64,000 nucleotides of DNA from Henckelia pumila (Eukaryota; Streptophyta; Magnoliopsida; Lamiales; Gesneriaceae), in the NCBI RefSeq assembly GCF_033568475.1, contig NC_133123.1:17284622-17348621 (forward strand), written 5' to 3'. The notes below the pieces were generated by a model. That model made no database searches. It was not told the DNA's origin and worked only from the letters and a program-made list of their open reading frames with translations. Positions 45,360 to 56,431 of this stretch are shown here, in pieces. The translations under genes and the position numbers were made by a program. Position 1 is the stretch's first letter. Each line of letters starts with the position of its first letter.

Positions 45360-48300
45360 ATGACTGATAATGATATGAAGAATGTCTGGATTCTGGACTC
45401 AGGTTGCACCTATCATATGTCTCCAACTAAGGGCTGGTTTGAAGAGCTAAATGAAACAGACCAGGGAATGGTGCTACTGGGTAATGACAAGTCATGCAGG
45501 GTCAAAGGAGTTGGTACTATCAGATTACAGATGGATAGTGGTGAGGAAAGAATATTAAAGGATGTCAGATTTGTTCCTGAACTAAAGAGAAATCTAATCT
45601 CTTTAGGAACACTTGAATCTGGAGGATATAGTTTCAAATATGAAAATGGAGCAATCAAGATTTTCAGGGGTTCACTTGTAGTGATGAAAGGACTGAGAAT
45701 GAATTCCCTATACATACTACAAGCAAAGACATTCATTGGAGGCTCAGCTCTCATTCATGAAGTGCAAGCAAGATCTAATCTATGACATATGAGGCTTGGT
45801 CATCTAAGTGAAAAGTCACTGATGGAACTATCAAAACAAGGATTACTCTGTGGTGATGAGGTTAAAGGTCTTGATTTTTGTGACTACTGTATTCTAGGAA
45901 AGGCAAAGAGGGTGGTAAAGTTTGAACAAGGAAAGCATACATATACCAAGCCATTGGAATACATACACTCTGATTTATGGGGCCCTTCGAAAACCCTCAC
46001 ACATGGAGGCAGTAGGTACTTCATGTCCATCATTGATGATCATACAAGAAGAGTTTGAACTTACTTGTTAAAATCTAAGGATGAAGCTATTTTAAAATTC
46101 AAAGAATGGCTGGTGAATGTTGAAAACAAAATAGATCACAAGGTGAAATATTTGAGGACAGATAATGATTTGGAATTCTTTTCAAAAGAATTCAAGGAAC
46201 TATGTAGTAAAAGGGGAATCACTCGACACTTCTCTGTTCCTCATACCCCCCAGCAAAATGGAGTTGCTGAGAGGATGAACCGCACACTTCTTGAGAGAAT
46301 AAGATGTCTAATATTGAATTCTGGATTACCTAAAACCTTCTGGGGTGAAGCTCTTCCAACATCAACTTATATTAGTAACAGATGTCCTGCAAGTGGATTA
46401 AATCAAAAGACTCTTATGGAAGTTGGGAATGGAGTTCCAGCTGATTACTCACACCTTAGAGTGTTTGGTTGCTTAGCCTATGCACATACCAAGCAAGGTA
46501 AGTTGGAACCTAGAGCTCTAAGGTGTATTTTCATAGGATATCCAGAGGGTGTGAAGGGATTTAAAGTCTGGAATCTAGAGTCTACTGGTCCAAGATGTTT
46601 CAATACAAGGGATGTGACATTTTATGAGTCAAGGATGGGGTACAATCTTAAGAAAGCAGAACTTAAAGTTGCAGATGAGAAAAATGAGGAATCACAAATT
46701 GAGGTGGAGTTTCCTGGAAATGAAAGTTCGGTGGAAAATGCAAAACCAACAGCTGAAACTCAGGAATCAATTAAAGACAGTGATCAAACTCAAAGTAGTG
46801 ACCAACCTCAATCTTACAGATTGGCAAGGGACAGGCAACGAAGGGAAATAAAACCACCTATAAGATTTTCTGAAGCTGATATGGTTTCTTATGCATTAAG
46901 CACAACAGAAAAGATTGAGTTTGATGAACCCTCCTCATACAAGGAAGCTATGAACAGCAAGCACAAAAGGTGTTGGAAGGCAGCCATGAAAGAGGAACTT
47001 GACTCTTTACTCAAAAATAACACCTGGAAACTAGTGGAACGGCCAAAAGGGAAAAGAGTTCTAGGCTGCAAATGGATATATAAAGTAAAAGAAGATGCTA
47101 CACCAGAAAACAAACTTAAGTATAAAGCAAGGCTGGTAGCAAAATGCTATTCACAGCTTGAGGGGATAGACTACAATGAGATTTTCTCACCAGTTTTTAA
47201 GCATAGTTAAATAAGACTTATATTGGCTATGGTTACACAAATGGATCTTGAGCTTGAACAACTTGATGTCAAGACAGCTTTCCTCCATGGTGACTTAGAA
47301 GAGTCGATATTAATGGAACCACCTGAAGGATACTTGGACAGTGGCATTAAGAATCAGGTATGTTTGCTTCAGAAATCTCTATATGGTTTAAAGCAAAGTC
47401 CCAGACAATGGTACTTAAAGTTTGATGATTTCATGAAGAAGATAAACTTCAAAAGGAGCTGTTATGACAACTGTGTGTATTTCAAGGAAGGAGAAAATCT
47501 CACCTACACTTGCTCTTATATGTGGATGATATGCTCATAGCAAGTAAGAACAAAGTTGAAATTGAAGGATTAAAGAATGAGCTTAGTACTGAATTTGACA
47601 TGAAGAATCTTGGAGAAGCAAGGAAAATATTGGGTATGGAAATACAGAGAAACAGGCAGAAAAAGAACTTGTTTCTAAACCAAAGTGCTTATCTGAACAA
47701 GGTACTGCTAAAGTTCAATATGCATGAGTCTAAACCAGTAACCACTCCTCTTGGTCATCAACTGAAGCTATCATCAAGTCAATCTCCAGAAGACTTAGAT
47801 GAAAAGGAAGCAATGGCAACTATACCTTATGCTAGTGGAGTTGGAAGCATAATGTATGCAATGGTTTGTAGTAGACCCGATTTAGCTCATGCCATAAGTG
47901 TTGTGTCAAGATTTATGGAAAATCCTGGAAGGCCTCATTGAGATGTTCTAAAGTGGACACTAAGATATCTGAAAGGATCAGTGAACATTGGATTGTTGTT
48001 TCAGAAAAGAGAAAGTGATACCAAACCTTTGGAGGGATTTGTTGATTCGGATTATGCTGAATCTTGATACAAGGAAATCTCTAACTGGACTTGTGTTTAC
48101 TACATATGGAACAACTATTAGCTGGAAGTCAGTACTGCAACCTGTTTTTGCTCTATCAACTATAAAAGCAGAATATATGGCAATAACAGAGGGGATCAAG
48201 GAAGCACTTTGGTTGAAGGGGCTGATATCTGAACTTGGTTTAAAGCAAGAAATGGTTGAAGTTCATTGTGATAATCAGAGTGCGATACACTTGTCAAAGC

Positions 48301-48500
48301 ATCAAGTGTTTCACAAAAGATCGAAACACATTGATGTTAAACTTCATTTTGTGAGAGACATCATTGCTAATGGGGAAGTGAAGGTTGTGAAGATAAGAAC
48401 CGAAGAGAATCCAGCTGATGATTTTACAAAGTCATTACCTCAATCTAAGTTCAAGTTATGTCTTAACTTGATTTGGGTAACAGACTTAGACTCAACATGA
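45360..48500 (+). pseudogene. Pol of the 42-kb Copia element
   Basis: Protease: WILDSGCTYHMSPTKGWFEE near 45390. Pre-integrase: MRLGHLSEKSLMELSKQGLL (45789). Integrase: first Asp in HSDLWGPSKT, second in LRTDNDLEFFS, Glu in QQNGVAERMNRT (45960-46280). RT: WKAAMKEELDSL, GCKWIYKVK, VKTAFLHGDLEESILMEPPEG, and YVDDMLIASKN (46970-47550). RNase H: SRPDLAHAISVVSRF to SIHLSK-type end with KRSKHIDVKLHFVRD (47870-48360). Breaks: TGA at 45783-45785, 46056-46058 and 47939-47941, each at a conserved Trp; TAA at 47208-47210; frameshifts near 47510 and 48000. Otherwise nearly full-length. Confidence 0.93.
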
Positions 48501-48550
48501 TCAGAAGGATAATAAGGAGATTGCCCAACATAACAGACAAGGTGGAGAAT

Positions 48551-49243
48551 TGTGAAGTAATGTCTGATATACTGGGCTTAAGAACTCAATTGCTGGATCT
48601 TTGGACCTTGTCTATTTCATGTTAGTTTGGGCTTTGGACTGAAACAAATTACATGGCCAATAATTCTGTCAAGCCCAAGTCCAAAACAACATTCAATGAG
48701 AGTCGGTGACTTCTAGCCGTTAAGGTTAACAGTCTGTGCAACAAACTTAAAAGGGAATTTTTGTTACAGTTATATTCAATCCATTCTTTAGAGTTATTCG
48801 ATCAATCTCTTCACAAGAAAAGGAATCACGAAGACATCAGAAACAGAGAGAAGAAAGGATCGACATAGAGAAAGGAAGAACAAAGCATCCAAAAGAGGGA
48901 TTTCAAAGACTCTGTAACCTGTTCTTAGTTCTTGATTCTCATTCGTGTATTAAAGCTTTCTTATTTGTATTCTTGTGGTATCGTGGATTTACTTGTATCT
49001 GGATTGTTGGGGTTATATCACTAAGAAGGGTCTCTCGTGGATGTAGGCTGGTTGATAGTTGAACCACGTAATTCCGGTGTCGTTTAAATTCTTGCATTCG
49101 ATTTTAGTGTTGCTGGTTAATTCGATTCTTTTGCTGGATTTGATGAGTGATCTATTGGATAGTAACTTGTGATTATTACTTGTGCGATTTGTCATTGAGT
49201 GGAGTCGTGTTCTTGGAGTTGTGAATTACATTGAATTATAACA
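48551..49243 (+). mobile_element. 3' LTR of the 42-kb Copia element
   Basis: Matches 42194-42885 end to end with few substitutions. It is preceded by the purine tract AAGGTGGAGAAT. Confidence 0.93.
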
Positions 49244-49248
49244 AATAT

Positions 49249-49762
49249 ATATCACCAAAACTTTGAAAAAATTTGTTCGTGTTGGAACAGATTCTAGTGA
49301 GTAAGATGTTATCATAATCCCGATCACTTATGAACGACTACCCAATTTTTGTTATCGTTGTGGTATTCTTAATTTCGTAGTTGTGGGAAAGCAGAAGCTG
49401 CGGCCGACAAATTAAAAATGGAGTTTGGGGTATGGATGAAAGCACGAAATTCTGGCTTTAAAAAGAAGGGCAAGTCTTCACTGCCTAAGAAAACTAGCCT
49501 TAATCCTAGCTAAAAACCAATCTATCATTGTGCATAATGATAATATGGGAGACAAACGTGAGGTAGATCAAAAAAGGGGGAAAGACATCTCTACGAATAT
49601 TGATGATGTTTTGACAACAAAGGTAGACAAATCTAACTCAGAATTTCGAACCAAGGCGCAGCCTACTAAAGTGGATACCATGCAAATTGAGAATCTTGAT
49701 ATGGCCCTTAGCACAACAGTAGAGGACGTTGCTCCACATATCAACAAGAGTCCGATGAATTG
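49249..49762 (+). pseudogene. LINE-ORF1-like relic, second half with CCHC-type knuckle
   Basis: Resumes the relic of 41637-42193: YITKTLKKFVRVG, then ITYERLPNFCYRCGILNF near 49330-49370. This is the zf-CCHC_4-type knuckle, of which only the first two Cys remain clear. A Lys/Asp-rich tail with an open frame at 49530-49760 follows. Stop codons interrupt both parts. Confidence 0.7.
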
Positions 49763-50000
49763 AAGTGGAAACATCGAGCTCATGCACAGACTAGTACTAA
49801 GGGTATGACAGTGCATGAAATTAAAGAAAAATATTATGGGTCATACAAAATTACTACCATAATTAAAACTATACAAAATCACTCCGCTCATTGTTAAATG
49901 CAACACAATCTAAAAATTTACAAAAATATAAAACATTTCCCATCTTGATTATTGAAGTAAATTACAATATTCATATAATTAAACATTCCATAATATTTTC

Positions 50001-50044
<44 letters not shown>

Positions 50045-51099
50045 AATTGAAATTACATAGCATTATTTACATTATTTTCTGATTTTAGCGTTTATTTGAG
50101 AATATCTACTTTCACAAAAATAAAAATAAAAAATAAAAATCATAAATAAACATTTAAAATAAAATCCAACCTAAGATTCAAAAAATAAAAAATTTTAGAA
50201 CAAAACCAGAAAAAACAAGATTGATTTAAAAAATCATACTTTTACAAATTATTAAATCAATTATTTTATATTTGACATATTTTGATGAGAGATGAATCTT
50301 TACAAAACATTCAAATTTTAAACTTAATCACAATATTATGTAATTAAAAATTACATAATATTATTTGTAATTTTTAATTTTTTATAAAAAAGACATACAA
50401 AATCACAACCGTAATTAAAGCTATACAAAATCCCTATCCATAATTCCATAATTAAAAGCTTACAAAATCACTACCTGATTCAAACTATAAAAAATCACTA
50501 TTAACTTCTCGGACCTTTCTTAAATACAACAAAATTTAAAAATTAACAAAAATATAGAACATTTTTAATATTGAATTGAGCAAAATTATTGTATAAATAT
50601 AATTATATTTTCAACTTCAATCAAATAATCACAACATATTCTTCACTCGATATGCACCAAATGACACATTTGTTCAAAGTTATTTGTGAAATAAATCTTT
50701 CAATATTGGGCACTGAAATTTTGATTAATACGTTGTTACGATTTACCTCCATATAAAAGCAAGGAAGATCTGACAATGGAATGCATATTCCAAGAAGTTG
50801 AGGTACACAAAATTTTTGTGATTTTTATTCATCTTCAATTTTAATTTGATTTGTTATGCATTTAATGGCAAACCTTTTGTGATTTAAATTTATCATCAAT
50901 CTAATTTGATTTGTTATGATTTTTTTCGCTTTCAGGAACACGCATACATGCAACTATAAAATACGGTGCAACCAATCTCGGACTATCAAATACTTGTTCA
51001 AATATATAAATAAAGGACACGATCGTGTGACGACATCATTCTATCGGAGCTCAGATGATGAGAGTTTGGAAAAAATGTTGATGAAGTAAATATGTAATA
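49763..51099. other. AT-rich DNA between the LINE relic and the helicase relic
   Basis: Contains a (TA)n tract at 50008-50042 and several diverged repeats of ACAAAATCAC near 49850, 49875 and 50400-50500. No gene recognised. Confidence 0.5.
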
Positions 51100-52480
51100 C
51101 AATGATTAATGCAGTTAATTCAAATAAGGGAGGGGGTTTTTTTTTTGTATATGGATATGGAGGTACTGGAAAAGCATTTTTCTGGAAGACTCTATCTGCA
51201 TTCTTGTGATCAAAGGGAGAGATTGTGTTGAATGTGGCATCAAGTGGTATTGTATCTCTTCTACTGCCTGGTGGAAGAACAACTAATTCACGCTTTGCGA
51301 TTTCATTTAATCCTACTGAAGATTCAACATGCAATATCAAACAAGAAAGTTCTCTTGCGGGGCATATTGAAAAATCTAAGCTTATCATTTGGGATGAAGC
51401 TCCAATGATGTATAAGTTCTGTTTTGAAGCTTTAGATAAAATCATGAAGGATATCATGAGATTTGTCAATCCTTCGAGCCTTCATTTGCCATTTGGGGGT
51501 AAAACTGTTGTTTTTGGTGGCGATTTTTGTCAAATATTGTCTGTTATTCCAAATGGCAGTAGGCAAGATATTGTTATGGCAACCATCAATTCTTCTTATA
51601 TCTGGAGAAATTGTTCGGTTTTGAGATTGAAAAAAACATGCGACTACAAAATTTAGGTTCTGATGAAGAATTTGATAAAACAAAGCATTTTTCTGATTGG
51701 ATTGCTAATATAGGAGATGAAAAAATTGGAGAACCAAATGATGGTTATGCAACAATCGATATTCCAGATAAACTTTTGCTGAAAGATTATAACGATCTTA
51801 TTGCATCGATAGTCGAGAGTACATATCTGTCATGAGACATTTTTATCAGTGATACTGCATATTTTCAGTAGAGAGCTATTTTGGCACCCACTCTTGATGT
51901 CGTTCAATCCATAAATGAATACATGATATATCTGAATCATTATGAGGGAAGATATTATTTAAGTTCTGATATGACATGTCACTCTGATAAAAACGTTGTT
52001 TTATTGCATGATGTCCATACCCTTGAATATTTAAATGGAAAAAGAAGTTTTGGAGTACCGAATCATGAGTTAAACTTGAAACTTGGAACTCCGGTTATGT
52101 TGCTGCGGAACATAGATCATTCTCTCTATTTATGCAACAACACTAGATTGATAGTGAAGAGACTCGGAAACCATGTTTTGGAAGGACAAATTCCGACTGA
52201 AAGTAATGCGGGTCACAAAGTGCTTATTCCAAGAATGTCTTTAACCTCTTTTGATCCAATACTTCCTTTCAAATTTCAAAAAAGACAATATCATTTGATT
52301 GTATCATATGCAATGACAATAAAAAAATGTCAGGGTCATTCATTGCCTCATGTAAGACTTTTTTTTTTTTAGGAATCTCTGTTTAGTCATGGTCAGTTGT
52401 ATGTCGCTAAATCTAGAATTATCAATCATAAGGGTCTCAAAATCTTGATAATGTGATGGTAAGACCAACTAAAAAAATTC
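51100..52480 (+). pseudogene. PIF1-like helicase relic (Helitron-derived)
   Basis: A broken ATP-dependent DNA helicase of the PIF1 family, the helicase part of Helitron Rep-Hel proteins. Walker A appears as GYGGTGKAFFWKTL (51150-51190), with Ala in place of Thr after GK. Walker B is LIIWDEAPM (51380-51410). FGGDFCQILSVIPNGSRQDIV follows (51515-51575), then IANIGDEKIG, LAPTLDVVQSIN and LKLGTPVMLLRNID, and finally the helicase tail SYAMTIKKCQGHSLPHV and SHGQLYVAKSRI (52300-52420). Stops near 51208, 51654, 51833 and 52371 break it. No HUH Rep domain is visible to the left. Confidence 0.85.
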
Positions 52481-52627
52481 AACAAATGTTGTATTTAAGA
52501 AAGTTTTTCAAAATTTATAAGATAATTTATTTATTTTATAATTATATGATATATATTTCATATTTTGATTATTCGTTCAAATATTCATTCTCACTATTTT
52601 TGTCGTTCTAAAAAGTACTTTTTTAAT

Positions 52628-53455
52628 TGTGAAGACCCGAAACTTTGCTTCCCAAGCTTTGACTGTTAGTTTGATTCAAGAACAATTCGATAAGTGGGCT
52701 TGTTTTAAAACTATTATGTATGCTTTAAAGTTTTGATCGTCATAATATGTTTAAACCCTTGCTATGAATTTTGATTTACATGTATGAAGTTAAAACTATT
52801 TGAGACACTGCTAAGATTCACATTATGAGTGGAAAGAGAATTTCCGAACAATGTATGTTATGGCCCTGATGCGGTGGGTAACAATAATCGTTCTATGACC
52901 TCATCCCTTAGAGAGATTACATATAGGGGACTGATCAGTTAGCCACAAGTAATGAGAAGATTTGTAGTGTTTTTGAATGATAATTATGTTATGAACGATT
53001 ACATGCTATGCTATGAAATGATCTGAATCTGTTTAAATCCTTTTATGAATATATATGTACATGATCGATCGGCCCCCACTTGCTGAGTGTTTCCCAAAAC
53101 ACTCATCCCCCTTACTTTTTCCTCCCAGATGTTGAAGAAGAATTAGACGACAAGGAGCAGGATATGTTTTGGGGTTGGTAAAGAGAAGGCCGTGTTTAGT
53201 TCGTTGGTTATTCTAAAAATTATCATTTTAGTTTTCTGATTTTATCTTAATGTGTTGGACGCTTCCGCAAGTTTCGTTAGTACTTTTGATATCAAGTGTT
53301 TTCTATTTTTGTTGGAATGTAAGACAAGTTATTTTCGGCTTATTTATGAATAAAAGACTGGTTGGTATTAGACTGTGCTATAGAGGCTTGTTGTTTTATA
53401 ATTTTTATAAATTTGAAACAACGCTGGTGACTCGTCTCGGACACGGGGCGTGACA
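52628..53455 (+). mobile_element. 5' LTR (828 bp) of the Tekay-like element
   Basis: Starts TGTGAAGACCCGAAACTT and ends GGGGCGTGACA, with TGT/ACA inverted ends. The bases before it (TTAAT, 52623-52627) predict the 5-bp duplication that should follow the 3' LTR beyond the window. Confidence 0.85.
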
Positions 53456-53461
53456 TTAAAG

Positions 53462-53472
53462 TGGTATCAGAG
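53462..53472 (+). promoter_or_regulatory. Primer-binding site (initiator-Met type) of the Tekay-like element
   Basis: TGGTATCAGAG six bases after the LTR end, a standard initiator-Met tRNA complement. Confidence 0.85.
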
Positions 53473-53924
53473 ACGCCAGGTTCATAATCCGGTTGGGAAT
53501 TCCTTAGAAAAATTTTTACGTTTTCTCATAGTGGGCCAAAAGGCCAATGTAGTCCCCTCCGAAACAACCTTACGAGCAATAATTATCACGAAATTACATT
53601 TCGTCATGTGGAAACCCTTATTTCGGCCGAATTCAATCGTTTAGGCCTCCGAAATTGCGTTTTTTCCGTTTTAGGAAAGTTTTCGGACGCTTACAACTTC
53701 GCTTAGAAAATTCAAAATTCGATTCCACGAATTGTCCCAGGACACCCTCGACTTGTACTTTCTACCCATATAGAAATCTCAAAAATTTCCATTTTTGGAA
53801 AAATTTTCTCGAAAATGTCGTTCGACGTATTACTGCACTGAATTGATAATATAATTGTTATATTGATCTAAGTTGCAGTTGTTCCTTATTTTTCTAAAAA
53901 TTTTCCTTCGATTGGTTCTAGGAA

Positions 53925-54530
53925 ATGGCTCCCCAATCTCGAACTGATATTCCTCTCCGCATGTCGCGACTAGCTTCGGAATGCCAGAAAGCGGTGATAC
54001 GACACCTTAGAATGAAACTGGATGAAGAGAAGTTGATGAAACTCGCGACGCAAAAAGGAAGGGAGTATCTGGAGAACAAAATGAAACTACAAGCTCAAGA
54101 GAAGGAGAAACTTGAGGAGCGCTATGCAGAGCTACTCGAAAACATCAGCACCAGCCGAATCAAGGAGCTGGATTTGCGTGAAGATATCAAGCGCTATGGT
54201 TCTTATCTCAATCGGGCAGACTTGCAAGATGAGGAGAATAAGGGGAAGGTTAGAGCTGCTCAGCTTACCATCTCACAACTTTCCGAGGTCAAATTCAACC
54301 TCTCAAAGCGAGCTAAAAAGTTAGAGGAGAAAAAACAACAATTCGTGAATGAATTTGCACAGTACCGCCAGCAAGCTAATGCTCGCATACAGCAGCTAGA
54401 AGGAAACAATAGTGCGATGTACGAGCAGAATGTTTCCTTACTTCAAGAGATTGAAGAGTTGCAGCAAGAAGAAGACCCTGTTGAAATAGAAATTTATGAA
54501 GGGCAAGGATTAGGAGAAGTCGTAGACTAG
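53925..54530 (+). CDS. Additional coiled-coil ORF upstream of gag (201 aa)
   Basis: An intact 201-codon frame in the sense direction between primer site and Gag. I recognise no enzyme motif. The first 30 residues are basic (MAPQSRTDIPLRMSRLASE). From about residue 35 to 180 it is a long, nearly continuous coiled coil rich in Lys, Glu, Leu and Gln (for example KLEERYAELLENI, LSKRAKKLEEKKQQF, LLQEIEELQQEED), and it ends acidic. The start sits in TTCTAGGAAATGG, nearly the same context as the gag start (TTTGTAGGAAATGG at 54799). An AATAAA motif follows at about 54691. Additional ORFs have been reported in some plant Ty3/Gypsy lineages. It is unbroken while Gag and Pol nearby are broken. Function unknown. 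Confidence 0.75.
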   Translation: MAPQSRTDIPLRMSRLASECQKAVIRHLRMKLDEEKLMKLATQKGREYLENKMKLQAQEKEKLEERYAELLENISTSRIKELDLREDIKRYGSYLNRADLQDEENKGKVRAAQLTISQLSEVKFNLSKRAKKLEEKKQQFVNEFAQYRQQANARIQQLEGNNSAMYEQNVSLLQEIEELQQEEDPVEIEIYEGQGLGEVVD

Positions 54531-54798
54531 GCTAGATTATCTAGAGTTTTGAGACATCGTTCTTTTCCATTCTGCTGTTTACATTTATCTTGTCTTGTTG
54601 GAACTTATTATCATGTTACTCAGTGTCTGTTTTCCTTACTTTTCGAGTCAGCTGTTTGCATGAACCTTTTATATTCGGGATTTTATTATCAATAAAACAA
54701 TATTCCTCTTACTCATCGAATTTGATTTCCATTAGTTAACTATTTTATTTTCGCAACTATCAACCTGTTCTTAGAAAAATCTCGTGCGTTTGTAGGAA

Positions 54799-56431
54799 AT
54801 GGAAAGAGGGGCGAGACGAGGTCTCAACCACCGTTACAATTGCAACCGTGAAGATAACAACAACAATAACAATGAGAAACCACCTCCACCATCGAGAGTC
54901 AATCTCAGCCAAGCAGATATGATGGCGATAGCTACGATAGTGGCTACCACCCTCCAAGGTTTGGGCGGGACTCATCCACCGCCGCCGCCACCTCCTGCTC
55001 AACATGGGACTAAGTATCACTATGAGTCCCTTAGGAAGAACAAGGCACCAACATTCGATGGGAGTTCTGATCCGGAAGTAGGTCAGAACTGGCTCAAAAA
55101 CATGGAAACTCAGCTTCGGTGTTACTTGAAATTTAGGAAGGAGTTAAGGTCGATGTAGTGACACCATTCTTGGAGGACAAAGCTAAAAAGTGGTGGGAGG
55201 CTATTTCACCAGCAATGATGATAGTAGGGCCGATTACGTGGCAGCAATTCCGGGACGCTTTTCTGAAATAGTATTTCCCGGCAGAAATCAAATTGCAAAA
55301 GTTAAACGAGTTTGAGAACTTTTTCCAAACCCCAGAGATGTCGGTGATGGAGTACACATCCAAGTTCAACTCCCTTGGAACCTATGTACCGACCATCATG
55401 GCTGATGACACTCTGAAAATGCATCGTTACAAGAAGGGACTTAACAGTCGGATCCAGTCAGCCTTGGCAGTTTATCAAGCCACGACTTTTGTTGACCTAA
55501 TGGTATCAGCCATTAGAGCCGAGACTGATATCCAATGGCGTGAGGACGAGTACAAAAATAAGAGACCCCTCTCGGTCTTAACCAACCAAAGTGGACAGAA
55601 ATTCAAGAAGCCAAATCAATCTAGTGGCCCATCCAAGAGTTCGATTCCAACTGACGCAACAATTAAGCTATGACCCATATGCAACTTTCGCCACCCCGAT
55701 GAATGTCGTAGAACCTCCGGTGCCTGCTTTAACTGTGGAAAGATGGGACATCGTATTGCTGATTGCCCCGAGCCTAAGAAGATGGGAATGGGATCAAACG
55801 TTGGCGCCACCCCAGGCAAGCCGAAAGAGAACAAACCCAATGCTCGGGTGTTTTCCATCACTCAAGAGAAAGCTGATGACGCAAACGATGTCGTGGCAGG
55901 TACCATTCTGATCAATCAATTTCCTGCTTATGTATTGTTTGATTGCGGTGCCACGCATTCTTTTATATCCAAGGGATTCTCTAAGAAGTTAAGGCTTGAA
56001 CCTGAAATGCTTGTCAAACCTTATAGAGTAGCAACTCCCACTAGAAAAACTATTGAGACTCATAAGGTTCACCGAAACTGCAATATATGTATCAATAAGC
56101 ATACTTTTGAAGCCAGCTTGATTCAACTCAATATGGTTGAATTCGATGCAATTTTGGGTATGGATTGGTTAGCTAAGAACCATGCATTGGTCGATTGTAG
56201 AGAGAAGAACGTGAAGCTTTGGTTGACGAACAAAAAGGAAGAGCCGAACTTAAACTGGAAGATATTCCGGTAGTGCAAGAATTCCCAGACGTTTTTCCTG
56301 AGGAATTACCTGGAACTGTTCCAGATAGGGAAGTAGAATTCGAAATTAATTTGGTACCAGATGCTGTACCAATCTCTAAAGCGCCATATCGAATGGCACC
56401 AGCTGAACTTAAGGAGTTAAAGGATAAACTC
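54799..56431 (+). pseudogene. Gag-protease-RT start of the Tekay-like element
   Basis: Gag begins at 54799 (MERGARRG, then an Asn run and a Pro run) and has the retrotransposon Gag core APTFDGSSDPEVGQNWLKNME, EDKAKKWWEAISP, ITWQQFRDAFLK, FFQTPEMSVMEYTSKF. A frameshift lies near 55140 and a TAG at 55269-55271 where Gln is usual (xYFP). CCHC knuckle CFNCGKMGHRIADCP at about 55730, in another frame after a break near 55670. Protease: VLFDCGATHSFISKGF (55930-55980) and AILGMDWLAKNHALVDC. A further frame change near 56255 leads to [18 protein letters not shown] and [16 protein letters not shown], where the Athila-like element interrupts. Confidence 0.9.

Larger units (their letters stand above)
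42194..49243 (+). mobile_element. Complete Ty1/Copia element (7.05 kb) with AATAT duplication
   Basis: Two LTRs of 692 and 693 bp with TG/CA ends; the bases outside are AATAT at 42189-42193 and AATAT at 49244-49248, a perfect 5-bp target duplication. Gag, protease, integrase, RT and RNase H follow in Copia order. A 1.6-kb solo LTR of another family interrupts Gag. Subtracting it, the element is about 5.4 kb. It inserted into the DUF4283 relic. Confidence 0.95.

Noticed and set aside
51041-51469. 142-codon minus-strand frame over the helicase relic
   Set aside because: Antisense to recognisable PIF1 motifs; a shadow frame.
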